Below, in pieces: positions 34,320 to 45,599 of a DNA stretch of 64,000 bases. How positions within the stretch are numbered: the stretch's first letter is position 1; each line of letters opens with the position of its first letter. Made by a program: the position numbers and the translations under genes. The notes under the pieces are model-generated. The model was not told where the DNA came from and ran no database searches. It worked only from the letters and a program-made list of their open reading frames with translations. This stretch comes from Dermatemys mawii (Eukaryota; Chordata; Testudines; Dermatemydidae), in NCBI GenBank assembly GCA_007922305.1, contig ML677335.1, positions 42,098,949-42,162,948 on the forward strand, read 5' to 3'.

Positions 34320-35437
34320 TTAGGGACATATGTCACTGATTGTTAGCAGAACTGTCCATTTAAACAGATGGCACGATATGGCTGCTAAGCTCTCAGTGTC
34401 TCATTTTTTCCATCTGTAAAATGGGGATAATGATTCTGATATTCCTCCCAGGACATTGTGAGGTTAATGAGGCAGGGTTTGTACAGAGCAAAACCGTTTC
34501 AGTGCTCTAGTTTTAACAATTTCTTTAGGCAAACCAGCAGGAAGATATTAATAAATAAAGTAATGCACAAGGCCATAATGCAACACCACCAGAAATTAAA
34601 ATGATTGTAAATTGTGTTAATGCTTAGATAACTAATTCAGTAAAGAGAACAGAGAAGAAGATAGACAAAACATTCCTTTGTGGAAGAGTGTGAAAAGCCT
34701 GACAGCTATAGGTGTCACATACATCCTTTGTAGTGTCATAGATGTATTTTACAGTGCACAAACGAAAAGAAAAGTGCAAGTCTCACCAGTGGAGAGAGAC
34801 TGTTTTCTCGGAAAACTCGGGAAGCCAAACTGCACAGAGGTTTGTTTTACTATGCACAATTTGGGCCTAATGCTATGAAGTGCTGAGTTCCCAGTTAAGG
34901 CCCCGTCAGCTGTAGCTACACACTCAAATATGTGCAGAACTTGAATCACACGAGCAATCTCATTCGGGTCAACAGGCTTAAAGTTTGCCACATCCATAAG
35001 TACATTTCTGAACTGGGGCCTGAGTCAATGGGCAGTGAGTGTGTCAGCACTTCCCAGGAGGTTCTCAGCAACCCACAGGTTTGTGTCTTGACTGAAAGCA
35101 GAAATTGGGTTAAAAAACTTAAACCCATCTCCAGGGCTTGTGAACGATCTGCTTTGGCCCATGAAACAAACTGATACAAAGGCAGAAAATGGCACATATG
35201 TTGGGCAGGGCTGAAATCAGGATAGGGGAATTCATTGACTATAAAGCCAGAAGAGACACTGCTCTTCAAGCTTGGCCTCTTGCATACCACAGGTCAGAGA
35301 ACTTTGTGGCTGAGCTATAACACATCTTTTAGACAAATAAAGGGATGTCTAGAATGCTTCACAGCTTTCAGAGAGCCTCCCCTGCAGGCTCCAAGCACAG
35401 ACGTCTGCCTTTGCAACAAGTACAATGACAAAGGCTT

Positions 35438-35508
35438 TGCACTGGCCAGGAATTTAACCCAGACCTTCCAAATGGCAGGTGAGAATTCTACCCCTGAACC
35501 ATCCAGGC
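35438..35508 (-). pseudogene. tRNA-Gly(GCC) pseudogene
   Basis: Read on the minus strand the 71 nt follow the tRNA-Gly-GCC pattern. The A box region is TGGTTCAGGGGTAGAATTCTC. The anticodon loop is CTGCCAT with anticodon GCC. A B-box-like GGTTAAATTCC replaces GGTTCGATTCC. The ends are GCCTGGA and CCAGTGCA. Several acceptor-stem pairs are lost and the B box has lost its essential CG, so it is very unlikely to be a working tRNA. Confidence 0.72.
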
Positions 35509-36290
35509 AGCAATTGTTCCTTTTTCCATGCCAGCAATACAGGGATGGCACAAGTAACACTGGCTGCCTTTCTGTTATCCCTATGGCCCTCATATGCCTG
35601 CATGCGCATTCTGCATGGAGACATTGCCCCTTCAGCTAAACATAAGCCTTCTTTCTCCCAACACCATTGAAAGTGGAAGGGGAAAAGAGAGGAGCTGGTT
35701 GTCAGTGATTAATCCATTAACACTCTTCATTAAAAATGGAAACAAGTGTCTGCTATTTACAACACACTTCCCCCTCCCTTGGAAAGTAGAGACTTAATAT
35801 GACACCGCACCTGTACATGTGTTTATTTCCTCAGGTTGCTGCTCATTTACTCAGCAGCGCACATACCATCTCAGGTAGCAGCTGCCATAGTAAAAATGTT
35901 CGTTCATTATGAATGGCGGAGTTGTTCATATGAATTGTTACTCACTGTTGCTAGTACAGATAGGGAAAAAGGGTCTGTTGAAAAGTGGGATTATAATGGT
36001 ATGAAAATAAGCAAAGTCCATGTTTTGTTTGTTATAAGAACAAATGCAGATAGGCTCCTAACACTTAGAGCTGTCTTAGAACCAGGATTCTCTTATACCG
36101 AAGATTGCAGGGGAAAACCTAAGGACTCAGACTTTCAGACATATGCATGGTAGCTTTACTCAAGTAAGTAAGTCTGTTGAGTTCAGTGGGATTACCCACA
36201 TGGGTAATGCCACTCATGTGCAAAAGCATTTGTAGCATAGGGTCCTAGCATATGAAAATCACATCTTCCTGTTAGTTAACCAACAGCAAA

Positions 36291-36334
36291 CATCCCCAGG
36301 CTATGGACTAAACATCCCCAGGCTATGGACTAAA
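36291..36334. repeat. 22-bp perfect tandem duplication
   Basis: Two exact head-to-tail copies beginning CATCCCCAGGCTATGGAC. Perfect identity suggests a recent slippage or duplication event. Confidence 0.95.
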
Positions 36335-39249
36335 TCCTCAGATGGCTCCTCTGACTTTCCATCAGCTAAGGTTTGGGTCCTACAAGCTTTCTTTGTTCAC
36401 TGACTAGAATAGCAGCCATATATTTAACAAAGCTTGTTGGTATTTAATGCAGAATTAATCTGCGGAGTGGCCAAATTCTGGCTAGTGCTGTGCACATGTA
36501 TAAGCCAGCAAAACTGCAGTCAAAATGAAAGTGCAAAACATATGGCATGACCCTTCTGCAGGTCTTCTGTGGTTTATGACAAAAAGGAATGTAAGGGGAT
36601 AGTTCACCTTTTGTCCACATACCCATAGATGGTGACCTTTAGCAAGTATTGCCCCCTCCCCACCCAGTTGCACACAGCCCTTCCTCTGTACCCCCTCACC
36701 AATAACTCCTAGTACCTGGGATAGAGTATACACGAGGAAAGGCAGTTGATACGGTGGCTCAGCGAGGATGCAGGTGCATGTCACTATTGGTTTTGCAATA
36801 TATTAGTGCTGCTGCTTAGAGCAGAGGCCAGTCACATCTGCTCCCAGATGCCAGCTAGAATCTGGCCTGAGATTCAAACAAATGTATCATGATAGTTTTC
36901 GGTGCTGGCTGGAATTATTCAGTCTAAGGTATGTTGACTATTCAAAGTGTTTTCAGATGACACAATAGATTACTAATGGGTAGACGGGCAAGATTAAAGA
37001 GACCACACAACATCTGCAAAGTCATCTTTAAAATTTAGATAGCGTTAAGATAGGGCTGGAGCATGTCACTGCTCTATCAGCAAACCTCTGACTGAGTTCA
37101 CCACAGTCTTCTAGTTAAAAAGGTGATGGCACATTATGGCCTTTAGCTACAATATACTGCAGTATAGGCTCCCTCTCTCCCCTTTTAAAAGTGATTTTGC
37201 TGCTAATTAAATTCAGAGTTGGAATATGATGGCCTCCGTTTAGCCACTGTAAATTTTCCCACAGCACTCCATCAAAGTACTTTGACCCTGCATGTGCCAG
37301 GGATGAAGGGTTACCTGATCATACATTCCCCTTTCAGTTGTGAGCTGTTCTGCTGAAATGACCAGAGAAGGAGCTAATTGTGGTGGCGGTATTTGCACTG
37401 TGGGTGCTTACTTATTAAGAGCCAAACTGAATCCTATCAAACTCATTTCATAGCTAGGTCACCAAAGAGCCATCACATCTTAATTAGCTCTGATCAGATT
37501 TTAATTCCCATCACCAATTCTCTGGAATTTCCCCAAATGTGTTTACATTACTGTAATAAAACAGCCCTCCCACGATTTCAAACCAACCCCAAACAATTAT
37601 CTTTGGAATGGCATTTTAATACTGTCAATCTTAGTTTTTAACTGGGTAAATGGCTCCCTAATGAAGACATACTAGAGATGGCTTCATTGTTCTCAGTAGC
37701 AATAATAAGAAAATGGCCTTCCTAATTCTGAGCTTGTCCACAGTGATTCAGTCTTATGGCATCACATACATCAAAAACCAGATGCAGTCATGTTACACTA
37801 TTGCCCAAGGGCTGCCAGAATTTTTCAGTGATTTTCATGTGAGTTGAGGCATCTGTTATTACAGTATAAACAGTGTAAATGTTCTTTCCTTTAAAATAAT
37901 GTGAATATGTTAAAATCTTAAGCTATATTAATTCAGTTTAGGAGGCCACACACTAAATCCCTGGCCCTCTTCCAGTGATGGTGCCATAGCAAAGCCATAG
38001 GGAGAGAAACTGGTAAGTTAGGTTAATAGGCCAAAATCAAAACCCCAGATCCAAATAACCATGAACTTCATAGGTAGCTGGATCCAGATCCATATCCAGA
38101 CTAAAATTAGCAAATGAGCCCTATCTTTATACTGGGTCAAACCAATATCCTGGATCGGAACCATGCCCCCAGACTCCCGCTGTTAAAAATCCAGAGCTCA
38201 TTTCTACTTCTTTTGAATTTGCTCCATTGGCCAGGAAGATGATATCTATGCCTCTGTCTGGTTTGCCAACAGGGCACTGCTACATTGTGCTTCCTGGCTG
38301 CATAGCTGTCACAATGGCAGCTGCAGAGAGAGAAATTTGCTCTGAGAGCTCACTTAGAGCGTTTCTACACTACAAAGTGAAGTCGACTTAATGTAAGTCG
38401 ACATCCAGTCTCTGCATTAATTAAGTCAATCATGTGTGTCCACATCACACTCATTGTGTCAGTGGAGTGCGTCCTCAGGAGCAGCACTTGCATCGTTGGG
38501 TAGAGCAGCGCACCACTGGTGGTTTCGAGATGGGCTTGCAATGCCTCATGGACCAAAACATTGTTGCAAGGGGGAATGGGAACCTGGCTTTGACCTCCCA
38601 TGATGCAGTTTCCTTTCACCCTGCCCTGAAGTCAACAAACAACTCATGTTTTTTTGCTCCTTTTTTCAAAAGCCTGGCTTAGCCATGCTGAGCCCAAGAA
38701 GCATGACCCCTGCTCAGCTGTGCACTCTTGTTGTGAACATTACAAATACTGCACACCTTATCCTGCAGTATTTCCAGGGCGAAGATAGGAGCTGCCGCAC
38801 GGAACATAGCAATGTCATTCAAGCATGGGTGGCGGGTGGAGACTAGCCTCCAGCTCAACGCTCCCCCACTCCACCTCCTGCATCTGGAGCCCCGAGACCT
38901 CCTTCCCTCTCCCCGGCAGATGGAGCAACAAGCCCCCACAGCACACCCCAGAGAAGCCGTGCACACCACTCCACTTGGCCCAGTCATCCCCCTCTCTCCT
39001 CCCAGCAGGAGGAGCCCCATTCCCTGCCACTGCCAGGACCGGGAGGAGCCCCCCAGCCAGCCAAAGGCACGCATCCCCTCCCCAGGCCACCTAGGAAAAC
39101 CACTTGTGACAGTGTCTCTTCCTGAAGAAGAACCTGAGCTTTTGCAAAGTCCTATGCAGATTCTGCTACTTAGCTTCCTGGGTTCATCAGTAATCTCGCT
39201 GGAGTCTAGGGAGATTATTGATGAACGCAGGGAGCTGAATAGAATATAC

Positions 39250-40558
39250 CAAGGGTTGGCAACCTATGGCACGCGTGCCAAAGACGACATGGGAGTCAAT
39301 TTTTAATGGCAGGCAGCATGCCATTAAAAATCCTGCCCCACTCTTTTCCTCTTCTCTTCTCCGCTCCCCCCGCCCCACACACCCCACCCGTTGGGGAAGA
39401 AAAGTGTCCTGCCGGCTGCTGCTGCAGGCTCCAGGACTCTTCTGCAGCGTGCTTGGTTCTGCCCCTCCCCCTCTTCCTCTGCCGGCCAATCAGCTGATGG
39501 CCCTCGCAGAGGAGGGAGGGAGAAACCAATGGAGCTGCAGCACTGCTCTGGGTAAGAGAGGGACAGGGCCTTGGGAAAGGGGGTGGAATTGGGGCATATC
39601 CCCTCCATCCCCCTGCCGTGAGCACCCTCAAGACCCCAACCCACACCCCTAGCCCTCTGCCCTGATCCCTGCAGCCCCCTCAGACACACACCCAGCCCTC
39701 TGCCCTGATTTTTGGCACCTCCCTGTAGTCCCCATGCCCTGCCCTGACCCGTGCAGTTCCCTCACACACACCCAGCCCTCTGCCCTAACTTTGGCACCCC
39801 CCCACACTTCCCAGGCTCCTGCCCTGACTCTTGCAGATCCCACATACCTACCCTCACCTGAACACCAAACAGGAGCTCCTGCAGACACCCCCCCTCCACA
39901 CATTCCCACCTGCACCCCTCACACTAAATGGGAGCTGCCCAGGTAAGCGCTCCACATCCAAACCTCCTTCCCCAACCTTGAGACCCCTTCCCTCATTCTA
40001 GCTCCTGGCCAGACCCTACACCCCAATCCCTAGCCTGCTCCTTCACCCCCAGCCCTGGGCTCAGTGCACTCTCACCCTCAGTGCAGTGCAGAGAGAGAGG
40101 AAGAGAATGGGCCAGAACCAGGGAGAAGGTAGGTACCCACTCTCTGTGGGAAGGGCCAGGACCCCAGACTGGCACTGGGCTGAGCAGGGCCAGCAGCCAG
40201 GATCCCGGCTGGCAGGAGTCAGCGGATGGAACCCCAAACCGGCAGCGGTCTGGGGTTCTGGCCGCAGGTCCCGCTCAGCCTGCTGCCGGCCTAGTTGAAT
40301 GGAACTAGGCTGGCAGCAAGCTGAGCAGGCTGGCGGCATAAGATCATCATTTTAATTTAATTTTAAATTAAGCTTCTTAAACATTCTGAAAACCTTGTTT
40401 ACCTTACATATGACAATAGTTTAGTTATATAATATATAGACTTACAGAAAGAGACTTTCTTAAAAATGTTAAAATGTATTACCAGCATGCAAAAGCTTAA
40501 ATTAGAGTGAATAAGTGAAGACTTGGCACACCACTTCTGAAAAGGTTGCCGACCACTG
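39250..40558. mobile_element. 1.3-kb hAT element nested in the Harbinger transposon
   Basis: Ends CAAGGGTTGGCAACC and GGTTGCCGACCACTG are inverted, with an exact 8-bp duplication GAATATAC at 39242-39249 and 40559-40566. The interior holds pyrimidine-rich tandem units and no transposase. Open frames within are not genes. Confidence 0.92.
39649..39860. repeat. Tandem array inside the nested hAT element
   Basis: About 2.5 copies of a two-part unit of roughly 80 bp. Part A is CCCTGATCCCTGCAGCCCCC with CACACACCCAGCCCTCTG; part B is CCCTGATTTTTGGCACC with CCCATGCCCTG. Copies differ at several sites. Confidence 0.7.
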
Positions 40559-40929
40559 GAATATACCACTCCTCAGCTGTCTCAGAACCTGCATGAGGCA
40601 TAATAAAGCAAAAATTCCCCCCAACAATACCTCCCTGGGCATCCAGCAGCAATGCCAGGGGAGGTAGAACCTTCCTGGCCTATTATACCTGCTGCCCATG
40701 CATTCAAGCAACCGTAGTGGAAGCCATAGAATGAAACAATTCCCAGTTGCTGCTGGCAGTCATGCAGCAGCTGAACACAGTTGAGTGCTGTTTCTGGTTC
40801 CGGGAACCAAACACTGGTGGGATGGCATCGTTATGGGATGACTAGCAGTGCCTGCAGAGCTTTTGAATTGAGAAGGCCTCTTTCCAGGAACCTTGTGCAG
40901 AGATTTCCCCAGCCCTGAATGAGACCTGC

Positions 40930-41650
40930 TCTAACACTGGAGGAGCAAGTCACAATCGCTTTGTGGAAGCTTGTACTGCCAGACTGCTACCGGTCAGTGG
41001 GAATCAATTTGGAGTTGATAAATCCACCTTGAGAGCTGTTGTGATTCAGGTGTGCAGGGCCATTAATCGACTTCTGCTAAAAAGGGTAATGACTTTGGGC
41101 AACGTGCAGGACATAATGGATGGTTTTGCTGCGATAGGGTTCCCTGACTGCCTGGTATGATAGATGGGGACATGTGTGCCATCTTGACTCCAGACCACCT
41201 TGCCAAAGAGTACATAAACCAAAAGGGATACTTTGCTTTGATGTTGCAAGCACTGGTAGATCAGAGGGAGCGTTTCACCGACATCAGCGTGGGATGGTCA
41301 GGAAAGGTGCATGATGAATGCGTCTTTAGGAACACAGGTCTGTTCAGAATGCTGCAAACAGGGACTTCTTTTCTAGATCACAAAACATCATTGATGATAT
41401 TGAAATACCAATAGTGATCCTGGGAGACCCAGCCTATCCCTTGCTCCCATGGCTCATGAAACTGTACACTGGCCACCTGGACAGCAGTAAGGAGTGGTTC
41501 AACAATAGGCTGAGCAAGTGCAGAATGGCGAGGGATTGTGCCTTTGGTTGTTTAAAGGGTTGCTGGCGCAGATTGCTTACTAGGTTAGATCTCAGAGAAA
41601 GCAATATCCCATTGTTATCGTGTCGGCTGTGTGCTCCATAATATCTGGAA
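40930..41650 (+). pseudogene. Harbinger DDE transposase remnant
   Basis: Three frames in three different phases carry consecutive parts of a HARBI1-like transposase. SVGNQFGVDKST-type N-terminal helix sequence (VSGNQFGVDKSTLRAVV) and INRLLLKRV come first. Then come MIDGDMCAI with the first catalytic Asp, NQKGYFALMLQALVD and VGWSGKVHDECVF with the second Asp. Last is GDPAYPLLPWLMKLYTG and DCAFGCLKGCWRRLLTRLDL. At the third catalytic position, where the family has Glu, this copy has Asp. Two frameshifts and the substitution rule out activity. Confidence 0.85.
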
Positions 41651-41785
41651 AGCAAAAGGAGAGACGTTTCCATGGGGTGGAGCTTGGAGGTACATAGACT
41701 GACAGCTAATTTTGAGCAGCCAGATACCAAGGAAATAAGAACAGCCCAGTGAGAAGTTCTGCATCTCCAGGTGGCTTTGAGAACA

Positions 41786-42535
41786 TGAAAAGACGGGGAT
41801 TGCCATACCAACTCTAAGAGATTAATCAATTAAGGTGAGCTATTAGCAAGAGGAAAAAAAATTTGTAGTGATAATCAGGATGGCCCATTTCAAAAAGTTG
41901 ACAAGAAGATGTGAATAACAGTAGGGGAAAACTTAGCATGGAGAAATAATTTTCAGTTTGTATAATGACCCAGCCATGCCCAGTCTCTATTCAAGCCTAA
42001 TTTAATGATGTCCAGTTTGCAAATTAATTCCAGTTCTGCAGTTTCTCATTGAAGTCTGTTTCTGAAGTTTTTTTTGTTGGAGAATTGCCACTTTTAGATC
42101 TGCTATTGAGTGACCAGAAAGATTAACGTGTTCTGCTACTGTTTTTTAAATGTTACGATCCCTGATGTCAGATTTGTGTCCATTTATTCTTTTGCATAGA
42201 GACAGTCCAGTTTGGCCAATGTACATGGCAGAGGGGCATTGCTGGCACATGATGGCAGACATCACATTGGTAGATGTACACGTGAATGAGCTCCTGGTGG
42301 CATGGCTGATGTGATTAGGTCCTCTGATTGTATCGCTTGAATAGTTATGTAGACAGAGTTGGCAACAAGCTTTGTTGCAAGGATAGGTTCCTGGGTTAGT
42401 GTTTTTGTTGTCTGGTGTGTGGTTGCTGGTGAGTATTTGCTTCAGGTTGGGAGGCTGTCTGTAAGTGAGGACTGGCCTGTCTCCCAAGAAGTGACTGAAA
42501 TCACAGAAATCTTGTCCATCAAAGGTCTTCAAATG
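41786..42535 (-). mobile_element. Penelope-like retroelement fragment nested in the Harbinger transposon
   Basis: Only the 3' part of the element is present, on the minus strand: the end of the polyprotein with its GIY-YIG endonuclease, then about 350 bp of 3' sequence reaching ACTCTAAGAG and CATGAAAAG near 41786-41815. The 5' reverse-transcriptase part is absent, so the copy is 5'-truncated. No clear duplication was found. Confidence 0.78.
42146..42532 (-). pseudogene. Penelope GIY-YIG endonuclease domain (fragment)
   Basis: The 128-codon open frame contains RPVLTYRQPPNLKQIL (junction after RT), a cysteine-rich block GTYPCNKACCQLC, and CPSAMYIGQTGLSLCKRING followed by HKSDI. YIG, the Arg and the His match the GIY-YIG nuclease of Penelope-like elements; the frame then closes at NI. 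The nuclease nicks target DNA during retrotransposition in intact relatives. With no RT domain this copy cannot move by itself. Confidence 0.8.
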
Positions 42536-42699
42536 ACCATCTTTTGTTCTTAGTGCCCTCCCCTGGTGTTGAGTGGAAAGGTTACTGCACCTTCCCTCTC
42601 TCCTCCTGGAACGTTTCGGAGAGGGGGATTGGGAACATATCAGTGGTTGCTGACTATTGTGTAGGGGCTGTAGAGGGAGTCTATCCTCAAGCTGTTTTT

Positions 42700-42992
42700 C
42701 TTAAAGCTCAGCCAGATGCCTTAGCATGTCTGATCGGTCTTTCATAATCCACAGCATCTCATTCTGCGTAGCCCCCTCATGCTCTTAGGAATGCTCTCCA
42801 TGTCCATGTCCAGATTTTCAGACAATGAAATCCTCCAGACTCTGAGTTCCATGTCAGCTGTTCCGGAGTGTTCATGATCTCATTGAACATGTCATCACGC
42901 GTTCTCTTTTTCCATCTTCTAATCTGCTGTAGCCTCTCTGCTGGGGGCAGATGATACGCTGAAGGCCAAGCTTTCCACTGTAAGGCATGCAA
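42700..42992 (-). pseudogene. Harbinger accessory (Myb-like) protein, C-terminal remnant
   Basis: The minus-strand frame shows RLQQIRRWKKRTRDDMFNEIM, matching the basic stretch after the Myb/trihelix domain in the second protein of turtle Harbinger elements. The reading is lost soon after. Confidence 0.55.
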
Positions 42993-44109
42993 AGCAGAAG
43001 GCTACATTGTCAATGCATTCCCTGGGTCTGGTACAAGATTGCTATTTAAAGTCACTCCCCTTATTACACTGAAGTGCAAGTCAGACCACAATGAGAATTC
43101 CTGGCTAGTCAATGAACTGGTTTCTAGGTGAGTGAGGCCCGGGGTATAAGCGATGGGCATTGTGCTGCAGCTTGTGGTGAACTCGCATCAGGAGCAGAGG
43201 TGGACAATGCCCCCTCCCTTTAGCGACATGGATGTTGCTTTGAGATCAGGGACGAGGATTAAGTCTCCCAAATTGCGGTCTTTGCCTGAGGCAGCTCTAG
43301 AGAGGGGGGTGTTTGCGGCCATGAGAGAACACAGGAAACCCTCCTCCGATCTCTTTACACTGCTAGTAGCAGTCGTCCTGGGCCTGCAGATTCTTAGGTC
43401 AACACCGATTCCTGCCACGGAAACCACCAGCATGTTAGGGAAACTGTGATTGAGGGAACTGGAAATCACCATGGGTGGGGGAATCGCATGCTCATTATTT
43501 GCAGTACGAGCACTTGTAATGAAAACTCCCACCATCCCCCCAGGTGATCCTATGTGACATCAGTTTCCTGAGCATAACAGAGGCTGGAAGGGAGCAGATG
43601 CTGCAAGCCTCTGGGTACAGACCTGGTCCTTAAGATGCTATGCACATAAGATGCTGTGTACCGTAATGATCCCAGCAGAGTTGATACTGGAGTGGCGCAG
43701 GAAAGTATCCTATCATGGTGGAAGAAATAAGGCAGCTCTCCCGAGAAACCTTCTGAAAAGGATTTCAGAGTACCTCCATGAGAGTTTCTTCGAGAGCTCC
43801 AGGGAGGATTCCTGGGCCATCCTGGTGCCCATAAACAATCTTTTCCGGGGTGGGGTGTGTGTGGACCCTCCGCCTAGCTGGAGCAGCCACTGGGAAGATA
43901 ATACTCACTGCACCTCATTTTTTTTTCAGATTAAACATAAAAGAGCATGAAACCACTACCAATTGATTGGAACTGCATGCTTACCAGATGTGCCTACCCC
44001 GGCATCACACTCAGCCACCCTGCTCTCCTGCAACTAGTTGGGCTCTGGGGTTAAAAATAGCTCCTGTCTCTTGGGCAGAATGGATCTATTGATCTCCTTC
44101 CATTCTTCT

Positions 44110-44345
44110 CCTCCTCCTCCTCTTCCCTGTCCAGAATGTCCTCCTTGTTGTTGCCTGAGGTGGCCCAGGACTTAGACTCCTGGGAGGTCTCCACTCTGCG
44201 TTTGGGGGGTAATGATGCAGTCACCACCAAGAACTGCATGCAGCTCATTGTAGAAGTGGCATGTCTGTAGTGCAGAACCAGAACGACCGTTCGCCTCTTT
44301 TCTCATCTGGTACGCCTGCCAAAGTTCTTTGATTTTCACGTGGGA
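44110..44345 (-). pseudogene. Harbinger accessory protein, Myb/trihelix remnant
   Basis: On the minus strand from about 44345 the codons read VKIKELWQAYQMRKEANGR followed by TCHFYNELHAVLGG, the trihelix (Myb/SANT-like) domain of the second Harbinger protein. An acidic GluGluGluGlu stretch follows. It is about 1.1 kb from its C-terminal part, so unexplained sequence lies between. Confidence 0.6.
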
Positions 44346-45255
44346 CACTGCTGCGTGTGTCTGCTGCAGCCCTTCTCCACTATGCCCTGGGCAATCTTTG
44401 CATAGAAGCTACATTTCTTTGGCTGGATCAAAGCTGTGCCTGCACAGAGTCTTATCCCCACGGACGAATAAGATCCACCACTTCCAGTATTCTCCAGGCT
44501 AGCGTGCATTTGGGACATTCAGTCACCATGATAAGCCAGGCTGGCAAGCTCTCTATGCTGATCAAACAGGAAATGGGAATTCAAAAGTTCCTGGGGCTTT
44601 AACAGGGGAGGGGCTATTTCCTATGTTCTTGGCTGCTGTGCAGTGGAGGTGAAAAATGTTCTCCAGAGTGGTCAAATCAAAGCCTTATGGGATATCTCCT
44701 GGAGGCCAATTCAGTCAACCTACACAACAGTCCATCTGCGCTGCCTCTCTGTCAACCCATCAACAGCAAATTGAGCACGACACCACTTGTGGAGGTGGAG
44801 TAATTAAGTTGACATTACAGGCGATTTAGGTTGGCGGAAGGGACCTGGTAGTGTAGACGCATACATTATTAGGTCGACTTACGGCAGCTTCTGTCAACCT
44901 ACATTTGTAGTGTAGACCAGGCCTTAGCAATGCAAAGGGAAAGTGGGACAATGCACCAATATGCGACCCATCTGCTAAGGAAAGCGCACGCAGGTCAATG
45001 TATAATAGATGGAATTCCCTGAGATGGGGAGATCCCATGCAAAGCCTTCCATATCACTTGTGCTCAGTGAGACAGCATATAGACAGCATGACCACTCTGG
45101 GAGGGGAGGCTGATGCACCCACACCTTGTGTTCTGTAGCGGTCTCAACTGCAGGTAAGGAGGCATAAAGACCATGGAGCAGGGCTGTGGCTATAGGACCT
45201 GTGCTTCTGTCTGTCCAGAGGTAATGGAGAAGTAGCGGTTACCGTTACAACCCAT

Positions 45256-45498
45256 AGGATATGTGTACACTGCAACTGGAGGAGTGACTGCAGCTCAGGT
45301 ACTCAGACCCATGTTCTAGCCAGGATGTCTAATGTTAGCAGTGAAACTATGGCAGCACAGGCTTCAGCAGGAGCTGTACAAGTTGCTCAGAACCCTGGGT
45401 GCATACTTGTGCTTCTAGCCCACAGTGAAGCCCATGCCTCTGCAGCTATTTTTAGCTATGCTTGTTTGATGAAAGCTAGTGCAGGTATGCCTCAGCAA
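45256..45498. mobile_element. Harbinger-type MITE, decayed
   Basis: Left GGATATGTGTACACTGCAAC and right AAAGCTAGTGCAGGTATGCC resemble the ends of the ATGTCTACACTGCA family. No clean duplication remains. Confidence 0.55.
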
Positions 45499-45509
45499 GC
45501 TGCAACAGA

Positions 45510-45592
45510 GGGTTACTCACCTTGTGCAGTAACTGAGGTTAGTTGAGATGTGCCCCCCGGTGGGTGTGCCACTATTTGATTGCAGGGTAGTT
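45510..45592. mobile_element. DIRS terminal fragment
   Basis: GGTTACTCACCTTGTGCAG, TAACTGAGGTTAGTTGAGATG and GGTGGGTGTGCCAC match the terminal block of the DIRS element at 30323-30390. Confidence 0.65.
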
Positions 45593-45599
45593 GTACCCA

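Larger units (their letters stand above)
33520..34505 (+). repeat. MIR SINE split by two MITE insertions
   Basis: The 5' half (CTGCCAGTAACTCCCTCTGTG then CGGCAAGTCACTA) ends at about 33605. The 3' half (TCTGTAAAATGGGGATAATG and CATTGTGAGGTTAATGA) resumes at about 34395. The gap is filled by the MITE units described separately. Confidence 0.7.
34505..38350. other. Intergenic stretch with a tRNA relic and a small tandem duplication
   Basis: Besides the tRNA-Gly pseudogene it holds a perfect 22-bp duplication at 36291-36334 and scattered short pieces of GGCCTGA-type repeats. No gene recognised. Confidence 0.5.
38357..44923 (+). mobile_element. PIF/Harbinger transposon, 6.6 kb with nested insertions
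   Basis: The termini are inverted: left TTTCTACACTACAAAGTG, right reading back as GGTCTACACTACAAATG. TTA flanks both sides (38354-38356, 44924-44926). Inside are a broken DDE transposase on the plus strand and a Myb-like accessory protein remnant on the minus strand, the two-gene design of Harbinger elements. A hAT element (39250-40558) and a Penelope-like fragment (about 41786-42535) interrupt it. Without them the element would be about 4.5 kb. Neither protein is intact. Confidence 0.88.

Noticed and set aside
38812..39306. 164-codon open frame in the Harbinger 5' part
   Set aside because: G+C-rich, proline-rich, with shadows on both strands and crossing into the nested hAT start; no domain recognised.
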